Origin: Seison nebaliae
Lineage: Eukaryota > Rotifera > Pararotatoria > Seisonacea > Seisonidae
Assembly (NCBI GenBank): GCA_023231475.1
Contig: JALJEE010001426.1
Span: 1-64,000, forward strand
Length of the DNA: 64,000 nucleotides
Direction of reading: 5' to 3'
Below are positions 11,082 through 22,600 of this stretch, in pieces. Within the stretch, counting starts at the first letter, position 1. Each line of letters begins with the position of its first letter. A program made the translations under genes and the position numbers. Under the pieces are notes generated by a model. That model did no database searches. It had not been told where the DNA came from and saw only the letters and a list, made by a program, of their open reading frames with translations.

Positions 11082-12110
11082 CTAATACTTGTTAACTTGT
11101 TCAATTAGTTTGATTAAGCCACTTGCGACACATATTGGACGAAAGGAGTTTACATCAGACGTACATTTGCTATTAGGTTTTCGGAAAAACGCTATAAAGG
11201 TGCCACGAAGAAAGGCACCTTTATAGATTGGAGTGATGGTGTAGATTCTTTTATCAACATAATCTAGGTTTCCATAAAGAATGGCGTTAATATAATCAAT
11301 TATCAATTTTTGAAATTCTTCTTTTTTCACTAAATTAAGACAGATATCGTCGTAACCATGGTTTTTCTTAACGTTCAGGCCAGATAAAGCGTTGCGTAAT
11401 TTACTGGTCGTCACATTCAAAGGAGAATGCGTTCCTCTTTCATTTTCCAACAATTGGTGAACTTTATAATGATCGTACAATGAAGATTGAAACAATATCT
11501 TAAATTCATTGATGTCGATTTTGGAAATAACGATCTCTTTATTTTTCATTAATAGTCAGAACTTCGTAGAATCGTTTATCCTATCTTCTCGAGATTCCTA
11601 TATTTAGTTTCTTCATTTTTCCTCAAAAGATCTCGAAATTTATATCTGAATTCCTTTCTTGCTGCCTTTCTCTCAATATAAGAATTATCTATATTTTCAT
11701 ACACATGTCTCGAATTTGCTACGATCATATTTTTTTTTAGATTTTGAATTGTTCCAAAATTGGGAATTTTTCGATTTACATTCCGATGATTCGTTTTAAT
11801 ATCTTTCTCGAAGGAACCAGACGATTTGATTACATTATCTAATTCCTGATATGAATGATGACGACAATTATTGATTCACTCACTTGGTAATTGAAATAAA
11901 ATTGGATTCTTACAAATCTCGAACTAATCGACTTGGCAACAGTAAAAACTTGCAGACCAATTCGCAAAACTATTGCCCGATGATCAGATAATACGAACTA
12001 ATAGGAAATAAAATAATCTTCAATCTGCTTTCTTAATTGATTAGCAATCAGGAAGTGATCGATCCAAGATTTTCCATTAAGAGGACGCGGAAAATGCGTC
12101 GACAGTATAA
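11082..12110 (-). pseudogene. Non-LTR retrotransposon remnant: endonuclease end and reverse transcriptase start
   Basis: Reading down the minus strand from about 12110, the translation has GKSWIDHFL and, after a stop and a small frame break, SDHRAIVLRIGL, the classic C-terminal motif of APE-type endonucleases. A basic linker follows (ERKAARKEFRYKFRDLL, about 11680-11620). From 11549 an ATG-initiated frame encodes the start of the reverse transcriptase: LRNALSGLNVKKNHGYDDIC, ITPIYKG, VNSFRPICVASGLIKLIEQV. It stops at 11082, just after motif 1, so the catalytic part is missing. A perfect hairpin (11192-11226) sits inside the reverse transcriptase frame. Confidence 0.75.
11192..11226. repeat. 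Perfect inverted repeat, 13-bp arms, 9-nt loop
   Basis: Arms ctataaaggtgcc (11192-11204) and ggcacctttatag (11214-11226) are exact reverse complements around acgaagaaa. The repeat falls between the ITPIYKG and VNSFRPIC motifs of the reverse transcriptase fragment, where related enzymes have a shorter connection, so it probably arose as a local templated insertion. Confidence 0.85.
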
Positions 12111-12845
12111 AATAGGAAATGGAGGAATATCAGTGACTGCGAAAATAAGAGTCCGATTAATTCTTCGGAAGCAGTCGATAAGTTTTCGGACGATGTTGTT
12201 GTAAGTTCGGTGCATTGTGAGGAATGAGCTGTTGGAGACGAATATTAGTGAGTCCGGTCCATATAATGGGAGAACAAGTGGAGAGAAAACGCGAATTCGG
12301 ATTGAGAGTGGAAGATACTTCGATCGTGTTGCAAATGAGAATGATGGACGGACGAATTTATTTCGGATGTGATCGAGTGAGGCGGATGCCATCATTTTGA
12401 AATCGAGAAGAACTCCTAGAAACGTATGATTTGGGGCAGGAGAAAGAGAGATATTTCTCAGGAGAGTTGTGGAAACGACAGCAGTTTTCGTCGGATTTAT
12501 CTTAATTGACACATCCGCCAAGAGTCTGTGTTCTTTCGCGAATTCGAATGAGTTGTCGTGGAGAAGTAGCAAATCGTCAGCGTATGCGAGTGTTACGGGA
12601 ATTGGCATGCCGTTAATGTTGTTGTAAAGTTCATTCAATTGGAGAATGACCCAATCAAGAGTGAGGTCGAAAAACCAAAGTCTCAGGATGGAACGTTGTC
12701 TGACACCATTGTTGGTCAGGAAAGAAGTTCCCTTAGTATGATCGAGTGATACCGACAGGGTGGAAAAGAAACATAATTGACGAAGAAAACGCAAAACCAT
12801 ATTCGGTGTGTTCCGAGCTGTAATGGAGGAGAACGCCTGTATCAT
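12105..12845 (-). pseudogene. Non-LTR retrotransposon remnant, reverse transcriptase palm to C-terminus
   Basis: The frame starting at 12845 carries the reverse transcriptase palm: GVRQRSILRLWFFDL (the usual GVRQG..LSP..F box with the second Gly and Ser-Pro changed), LAYADDLLLL (catalytic YADD intact at about 12586-12600), the LSPAPNHTFLGVLLDF box and VLPLYGPDSL. The N-terminal part is absent. Near 12105 it runs directly into the endonuclease sequence of the neighbouring fragment, so two copies or two pieces of one copy are fused head to tail. Probably inactive. Confidence 0.75.
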
Positions 12846-13657
12846 ATTGAATATTTAATTTAAACCGATGTTAGATTAACCTTAAAACATTACAGTTTGA
12901 ATACAAATTATAGAATTTAAAGCTGAGATAATTCTAGTAATCGATAAATAATGAAAGTAAAGAAACATTTCAAGGATTTAAAGGTTTCTCAACCTTATTC
13001 CAGTTCAATCGGGCGAAATCTGTCAAAAGAGGATCATAAAATTTTGTCTTTGGCATTGTAAAATAACACAGCTTGAACCAATCGAATCATCGTAGTTATC
13101 TCTCAAATGACACACTTAAATGCATTCTTTGAAAGTTATAAAAATAAGAATTGCTGTAAAAATGGATTAACCAGCAGGAATAAAAAAGAAGGAAGATAGA
13201 TTTAGAGAGGGAACTTATAGGAGTGGAAATCATAGAAAGATTAAAGATAAAATTATAGATTAATACGTGAAAACCATATTTATTAGTTAAATTAAACTCA
13301 ATCGTTTAAAATAGAAGTGAAGTTGTATTGTAAAGGAAGGATGAAAATGTCAAATGCTATGAAAGCGAATAATCTGTGGCAAAGACTGATCGATTTTTGA
13401 CAGAGGAAAAAGACTATAAATACTAAATAGAATTCTTCTAAATATTTAATTCTTTTATTTTTATCGAATAAACTTTTTCTTTAAATATTTATTTATTAAT
13501 TGTTCAGAACCATTACAGTATTAATTTAATTAAGCTTTACTTTCCTTTAGATTAATTTACAATTAATAACATCTGAATAAGTTCACCAATTTTAAGAATA
13601 TAGTTAGTCGTTATAGAAATAGTTATAATTGTCAGTGCACAACAGCAAAAAAAGAGT
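12846..13657. other. Gap: no gene recognised, upstream region of ARMC3
   Basis: About 800 bp, A/T-rich, with no frame or RNA gene that I can support. It contains the presumed promoter of the ARMC3 gene beginning at 13658. Confidence 0.5.
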
Positions 13658-16600
13658 ATGACGGACAAAATAGGGATGAAGGAGCACACAGGCAGGGATA
13701 AACATGGTTCTGCTAAAAAGAAGACAGAAGAACATATTGAGGAAAAGGTTTAACTGATTATTCGAATATTTTTTCATTTTAATTGTCTCAATTAATTTTA
13801 TCTTATCTAACTGATGCTGTTTTAGATGCAACTTACCATCACTGCTAATAATGTGCAGACATCGATTATTTTACTTAAAAGTCCAGAACCGAGTATCTTG
13901 TTAAAAGCTACTGAAGCGATCTTCAAATTTGCATTGACTGGTCTATATAATTATTTGATATGGAATATAAACTTCTTTCGTTATTATTATAGATCCAAAT
14001 AATCGTTTATTGTTGTTTAAGCACGGTGCTCAACCACTTTTATGGAATTTAATGAATCACCCCCAACATAGTGTCATTCGGAATACTATAATGGCTATAG
14101 CAACTATTATAGAAAATAGTTATTTTGTCCTTCGTATTATTTCCTGATAACATTGATTAACAGATGAAGTGAAGGAGCAGTCATATGATGTGTCGAAAGT
14201 GGAAAGAGTGTTAGAAATAATAGGAGGAGACTGTTAAATTTTATAATAAATAGTTGCCAATTTGGTAAAATTGTTTTTATTTAGATGCTGAATTGACTGT
14301 AGAATTCGCCATCCATTGGTTGGCGTGTATGATGGACAGTCATATTATAATGAATGATGCAATAGATAATGATTGTATCAACTTACTGATAAATCGATTA
14401 AAATCCGTTGATCCCGATATTATCCGAAATGTTTTAGAAGCGTTGGTAAAAATTTCAAAAGATTTCGAAGGTCGTGCTAAACTAGCAAAACAAGCTAATA
14501 TACCACTCTTACTTCAAACTCTACGAAGTGACTTTCCTCAAATTCAAGCGCTTGCTCTCCATATGTTCGCTAATCTGTTGAAATTACGTTTATTTTATAA
14601 TTATTCGAAATCTTAAAAATTTATTTTGATTTAGCTGATGTACGTCGAGATTTTTGCGATCATGATTATTTCACTGATATATTTCGAATAGTTGAAACAT
14701 CATCATTGGGCGATATTCAACCATATGCATACGATGCCTTATCTGCCGCATTAGAAGATACATATACTTTGAAAATTTTTGGAACAACTGGACAATTAAA
14801 AAAATTGTTAGATAGCGTAGCATGCATTTATGATGCCCATATAAGTGTACCAGCATTGAATGCATTATGCAGAGCAGCAGCGATCGGTTTGTTTATGTTT
14901 ATATTTATATTATTATTTATACTTTTTCATTTCAAATATAGATAATAATCGACATATTTTGTCAAAGGAGGAATTTGAAAAATGTTTATTAGTTAACTTC
15001 CGTGAAAATGAAAATATTGAAATAAAGAAGAAAGCATTACAAGGAATTGGTTTAATGGCAAATTTTCCTCCATCGAAAAATGTTTTTCGATCACTATGTT
15101 ATTTAATTAAATAATTTTGAAAACTAAACTAATAATTATATTAAAACAGCTACACTTGATTATCTAATGAATGAAGTGACAACTAACAGAGAATTGATGA
15201 CACCAATTGCGTACGCTCTTTGCATGTTAACGACGGGTAGTCATTAATTATTGTAAATGAAGAAAGATTCAAATTCTTTTCAGAAAGTGTTGCTAATTGT
15301 ATAACGTTAACTGAATGTCAACATAACACGGGAATTCCTATTGTTATCCAAGAATTTATTGCATCTCCTATGGCAACCGATCAGGATCGTTCTTATGGTT
15401 GTAACATCATTTGTAATTTGGCTAATACGAGTGTTGCATTGAGAAATCGGATTATTCAAGAAAATCCAATGGAAGTTCTAACACGATCACTTCAATCACC
15501 GTTCGACATTTTCACATAACACTCCTCTTTAATTTTTGAACAATTTTTCAGAAATGACCTTACTCAAATCAGTGCATGCTTAGCAATTACCTCATTAATC
15601 TCTAGCGCTTTCATGAGAGATGAAGTTAAATTTTATGTTAATCATACATTTCCTTACTTCTCTCTATATAGTTCGCGAAACATAATGGAATGTCCTTCTT
15701 ATTAGAATTGATGAAATCGTTTAATGCAAACGTTCGAAAAAATGCATGTTGGACATTCACTCAATTGTGTAAAGATCCACAAATGGCACTTGATGCTGCT
15801 AATGCTGGGTTCCATTCATACTCTTCATAATTTTTTAAACAAATTATTTTTTATTAGAGCAATGGATTTATTAAAAACGATATCCAGTTCAGGAGTTGTC
15901 CATAGCAAATTTATTGATGCAGCATTCGAACAATTCCTCAATTCAAATCTTTCAGCGAAATATGCTTTCCTTAACAAATTAGGTTCACCAGTCATTTTAA
16001 TCATTTTCAGTAACCTAAATCTTCAACAATTTTATTAGAAACCACCGATATTATATCAGGATTATTTTATGATATGGGAATGCTGAGAGGACACGGAGAG
16101 TTCATTACATTAGATCAATTGTTAACGGAACCGATTATGGAGAGTAGAAATGTCATAACAATCAATGAACTTGATATCGAGTTTATTTTTAAAAGATCTC
16201 CTAATAATTAATTCAAAATAGAGGCAATGGTGGCGGAATAATTGTGGAATCAAATCTCGTGAAAACTACATCACCAGATAATAGTAAATCGGAAACCAGT
16301 CAAAAAGCCAAAGTGAAAGAATCGAAATCAAAAAAGTTATTAAGTTTCTTGGATAGAATAAGAGAATATTTATTAGTTTTAAACTTTTCAAAATGATCTT
16401 TCTAATTATTTCCATTATCAATCAGATCTTTTAGTATTTGTTTACTATTTTTAAATTTGATTGTGCTGTTCTGAAGAGAATATGGTGCAGGTTGACTGAA
16501 TTTCAGTATCGTATTTTTCACGTGTGACGATTTCAAAAATGATTGATAACTGTTTGATAATAATTGTTGATTATTTTCTTTTATCGTTAACGAATTGGTA

Positions 16601-19600
16601 TTATTATCGTCATATTCCATTATTGACAAGGATGTTGCATTTGCAGAATAATTTAACATGGGTTCATACGTGAGTGTAGCTGATGTAGGTATAGTTGTAA
16701 TGTCGGGCAATGAATCATTGACATCGGTTTGTAGGAGATGTTCGTTAACAAAATTTATTTTCAAATTTTTCTTCAATAACAGTTCATGCGACATACCATC
16801 TGATTTCCTTCTTAATTTGTCCAACATCATTGAACATTTCATCTGATGAGAATTGTCATATGATTTCGATTTCTTCAAACAATTTTCATTCGTTTTTGAA
16901 TAAGTAAAACTTTTGGATATGCTGGGACATGTTACCTAAAAATTGACTGATTATTGTACAAAAACTTTGTTTAAAACATTCTAAAGAAATATACATAATT
17001 TTTACTTTCATCAAAATGAATTTACTATTAGAATCTCTATGTTATCGAGTATTAGATGAATGTCAATCGAATGTTAGTATCAAAGAGAATAAGAGAACTT
17101 ACTTGTGAAAGATTACATTCGAATAAATTTTCTGATCTTAATTTACTGATCATTTCATATTCATCTTTTTTTTGGTAACCACCATCAACCCCCGACGACC
17201 ATTTCCTTCTTTTATTAATTAAGTTTATGTCCGAAATGCTTTTGCCATTGTCAAACTGATAGATTAATTGTTCGACACTCGGAAATTTCTTTTCCATTTT
17301 TTCTTCAATTTCCTTTTCAATCATTTCGTAATCGTCTTTGCAATTTTTGCAACTCATATTTATAAGAGAACACGACTGTTTTTTAATTGAAATCGAATCC
17401 GATTTATCATCCGATCTAATTGTGACATCTTCATCTTCTAATTTCTCCATATTATGATCTTCAACTGAAGTCAATGATAATTCATTAAGTAAATGATCTT
17501 TCGATTTGATATCTTCGGAAATTGAAGCAGATTTTGACGATATATCTTTCTGAATTTTTTCCGTTTGAATTATACTATTTCTCTCTTTTCTCTTCTTCAA
17601 TATCTTTTTCCTAATTTGCTGAGGAGGATTCTTCTTCTTCTCGGATGAAGTGGTAGGTGACGCATAAATACTTTCATGAATACTGATACTCTGTTCATCT
17701 AAAGATGATTGAAGACTGATCGATGCATTTTTTAAACCATTAAACTTCCAAAATTCTTCGTTCTCCAATTCAACTTTTTGCATTGAAGCTGACATTATCC
17801 TTTCTTGTCTCCAAATTTTACCATTTTGCGTACTGATGATACTTTTCTTTGAGTTTAACGTAAAATTTTTACCTTCATCATTCGAAGAATTGGACGATGT
17901 AATCATCAAGAGATTAGGAGTCGATTTCCTACTTTCCAAGTATTCCGTTGTCAAATGTAATCTGTCCGTTTCTTCTACCTTTTTCCTACTTTTAGAAACT
18001 TCGGTAAAACTTTCGCTCATTTCTGTATTGTCTTTCTGTGTCGAATATAAGGCCAATGGTGTGTTCTCTTGTTCGGGATCCAAATGAACAGTATCTGATT
18101 TTTCCTTCATTTTATCCTGTTCTTTTTTAGCAGTAGTCGACATAAGAATAACGTCACCATCAAACGGTCGAATTAATGGTGAAATAATCTTATTATTAAC
18201 TGATGATGACATATTCTCAATTGACATACATGGACGATCTATTAATTGAAAATCATTCTCCAAATTCTTCCCATGAACATTCAAAGATACGGTAGAGCCA
18301 ATAGTCCTTCTCTTATTCTGATTATATATCTTTTTCTCAAACGCTTCTTTCAATGTCTTAACTGATAGACGGTTTTTCTTTCTGAAATTCCTAAATGTTT
18401 CCGGGAACTTCCCTAGAGTGTCATGACTTCCAATTTCCGAAAAATTAAGTTTTTCTTTAATCGATGTCTCCTTTTTAAATTTTTCATCCTTAACTATTTC
18501 TTTCTTAAAAATTTTCTCAACTGACTTTTTCGAAGGATTTTCCCTAAGTTCAACTTCTCTAATTTTGTCATTGGATATCGAACTTGTTTTGTGGAAAAGA
18601 GGAATAAGTTCAATGTCTTTCAAATCATTTTTCAGATGATAACATTCGTCTAATTGTCCGTAAATTTCATTATTATGAGACGTCCGTTCTCTTGATGGAA
18701 TTGGACTGATATCTTTTTTCAATGAGATTTGTGGTAATTTGAATGAGGCTTGAATTGATATTTGTTGGCTGAATTTATGTCGAACGTAGTGCATATGTGA
18801 AAGAAAGAAATGATCGGGAAAGTTCGGTTTATTTCTATTTTCATGTATAAACTTCGCTGCTTCAACGGCGAATAATTTTGTGGCATTCTCTTGGATGAAT
18901 GTATGAAAGAAACCACAATCATTTAATTCTTCAAATGACTGAGAGAGAAGTGATTGAATTTGTTTCTCAGTTGTACGAATATTAAAATTTCTTCGACAAT
19001 CATTTTTATTCATCCAAAATTCATTAATAAGATGTTCAACATTTTCACAAATCTTATTACTTCGTCGATAATTATCATACAACAAATCAGTCATTTTATT
19101 TAACGGATCTATTGAATCTTTAAGAAGAATATCATTTATTTTCACTCTATAATTTACCCAATCATCAAAAAAGTTTTTCTTCATCAATTGATCATCGGGA
19201 ATTATGATAAGATTTGGAACAAATTTTAAAGATTTCATACAATCATCAGGAGTCTCCAATATTCGTCTTTTAGGGATAGGAGGTGGAGGTGGTGGTGGTT
19301 GAGATGTTATTGATATTGGCGATATTTTCTGATGTATGTCTGATGAAGTTTTCTTACGAGTTATCGACGAAGAAGCTGAAGAGACATTATATGGATCTTG
19401 TAAAAATTTCTTCACATTCGAATAAGTACTCGATAGTTTTTTTGGAGAATTAGCAATTTTCCATTTCTTATGTAATCGATTGTGAATGAAAGAATTTGTT
19501 GAATTAAATAATTCTTCTACTTTATGCGTAACATATTTCGGTTTTTCAAATGCCTTAATTATTGGTATTTCATTTAAACACGTATTGGGAGAACGGAGAT

Positions 19601-22600
19601 CGATCAGACTCGATTTTACACGATCGAATAATTTACGTTTCTTCTCATCTGATCTTCGATTGTGATGAAGTAATTCAACTGGTGTTCTCTCCTCTGTAAA
19701 TTCCAAATGTAACTCATTCAAATCGGGACGTATAACAGACACTTCTAACAACGATGAAGCTTGATGATTACTGGTCATATTTTTTTGTTGTTGATGAAAT
19801 GGTCGTCTACATTTTTCATTAGATTTACTATTGCAATTAATTGTACTGATTGCTTTCTTCAAATATGGAGATGCATGATTCGGAATTGTTTCATTAACAG
19901 ACATCGTCGAATAAGTTGAAGAAAATTCTTTTATAATATTTTCTTCCGATTTCTTATTATCTTCTTCTTGTTGTTCATCTTCATGATCTTCGGCACATCT
20001 TTCGATAGAATCTAATGTTTTCATAATTTCATAATTATCGTTTATTGTCGTCTCAAAAATTTCACTTCGGTTTTTCAATTTTCCATAAAATTGATTTTCT
20101 TGAACATTTTTCGAGATATTCGGCTGACTAGTTGACCGTAGTCCGTTTGACCGCGGAGGAACGGGCGGTGGAGGTGGTGGCGGAGGCGGTATATGTGGAG
20201 GAGGTGGTGGTGGTTTAATGGGAAGTTTTATTAAGTTTGTAATTGACGATGTTTCCGCTGGTTTAGAACCGCTTCGAATTGATTGACGATGGTTTGAATC
20301 GATTTGATTTCGAGTTGAAGATCGTTTTGGTTTTAGGGGAGGTTCAGTCACTTCGGATTTGTGAGAATGTTTAGGTCGAAATAGTTTCTCCTGTTTCTGA
20401 TGATACCAGAAATCACTATTCTTTATTATTTTCCTGTTATTTTCCGCTGATTTTCGATTAATCCATAATTGACTTATTCTCGCTTTATCTCGAGAGATTG
20501 ATGGCTCCATCGGTGACGGAAGTGGTGTACTCGTTATATGTCGTCCAAGACGATTAACGTTATTAAAGAATTTCTCTTCGTCGGATGATGCTAATGTTGA
20601 AATGTGTATGTCATCGATGGGAATGTGTTGATCGAATTCAAATGATTTCTCTCTCACTTGAAATACAGGTGATGATGTTCGTTTAGGTGAAGTAGTAGTT
20701 GTCGTGGTGGTTGTTGTTGTTCGATGAATATCGGATTTTCTTTGACATTTCTTATTTGTTGACGGAAATCGTGACTTATCATCATTCGATGTTTTTCTAG
20801 AAGATCTCTTCCTTTCAGGGTCGTGCTGTCGATATTTCTGTTCTTGTGAATGACGACGTGAACGTTTCGAGTATTCATGTGAATGCTGAATGTGATGACG
20901 ATTATTTTGTCGAGTCGATGATTGATGAGTAGGATGAAGTAGATAATTCTTATTATTTTCATTACATCTATTCACTTGATGTTTTTGATGAGGAATCTTC
21001 AGTTTTTTATTCTTCTTCATCGAATGACACATCTCATTCTCATTCAATTCTGTATAATCGTCACTATTATGTTGATGATGTATCAAACCATGCTGATGGT
21101 TTGGTTGACGAGATGGCAGTTGTGGAAGAGCATTCGAATTCTGCCTATTCACCTTATTCCTTCGACGATTTATTTCCATTTTGTCCCATTTAAATCGTCC
21201 ATCTAATCAGCGGATCGACTATTCTATTCAGGAAGAATATTGACAATATTAAAAGAAATTATTCAATTTGTTTGAGGAACATGGATGTAAGTGAACGTGA
21301 ATCGGAAGAGGAGAGATGATCCGGTTATTTTTTTTCTATTAAATTGAATGAGAAAAAATTCACTTACAGATTAAAAGGAATATCTTTAGACAAATAGACA
21401 TGGCCAACATGTCAACAATCTTGTATAATTTCTACTCAATAATTGATGGAAGATCTCTATCACTTGAGCGTCATTGTGAAAATGTAAGTACAGCTGTATA
21501 TGTGATGTATGTATGAGCGAGAGAGATATGGAAGAGAATCGTAAGTAGATCAAAAGATAACAGTTTACAATTGGTGAATTGTTCAGTTTGAGAATGATCG
21601 ATTATTCCTGTTTGTTAAAAGACTAATGAACTGAACTGATTAACAACTCAATTTCTTTTATCTCTTCCATCATCTTATGATATAATATGTTGATAAATAA
21701 CACACATAACAGTATAAGAAATTATGGGAAATAATAATGTTCCTCTCGCATTATATGGAACTAAACAAGAATTGTAGTAATCATCTCAATTATTGAAGAG
21801 TTGTTCAAAACATCAATCGATGAAAGAATGAGAGATAAAGATGTTATTATGCAAGTATTACTTATGTATTCATGCAATTATCATTTAATCTTTTAATCCA
21901 AATATCCACATTATTCTTTACTGTTTGAAGAATGTTTATGATTCATTCAATTAACAAATCTCATTTCCTATTCATATTCATTTTCCTTCTCATTTTTCAT
22001 TCGAAAAATAATTTTAAAACTATTTATTCTATTCTCCATAGACACGCAGAAAAGCAGACACAAGGTGAAGTTAAATCAAAATCGGACAGATTGGTGGTCA
22101 ATACGTCTGAACGAATTCTACAAAGAATACCTGTATCTCGATCATTACCATATGATAAACAATATTTGAAGTATATCGAACTCGTTCGACAGAGAATACA
22201 ACCACTTCCCCATATTAAAGATCAATATGTGGCGTTGGGTAAATTCGTATCTGAACAAATGGGAGGACCAATTTCTAGATCAGAATTGGGTCATTACGAT
22301 GCCATTCTTCCAATAACTTTAATTAAAGCTCAATTCCAAATGAATTGTATACCAATTGGCAAGTTAAGACAAGGATTAATGATGCATCGTGCTTTACTTT
22401 TCAAAGTTTCGACTACTATTCCTTCTTCTTTCAAATTGAAATTTCTTTTAGGCTTTAGCAGATTCCTTATTACTACCATGCACTTTAGAACGTAGTTCTT
22501 ATGGAATATGTTGGAACGAAGTTATGTTATCAGATAAAGATTTGGTTAGTTACAAAAAATTTAACTAAAGAATCTATTATTGTCAATGAAGAATGTAATT

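Larger units (their letters stand above)
16336..22041 (+). other. Large ARMC3 intron hosting a nested antisense gene
   Basis: The donor after ...ESKSKK (GTTATT at 16336) and the acceptor before the C-terminal domain (CCATAG at 22036-22041) keep phase 2 across the junction. The other introns in this gene are mostly under 100 bp. Nearly the whole intron is occupied by the minus-strand gene at 16402-21179. Confidence 0.7.
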
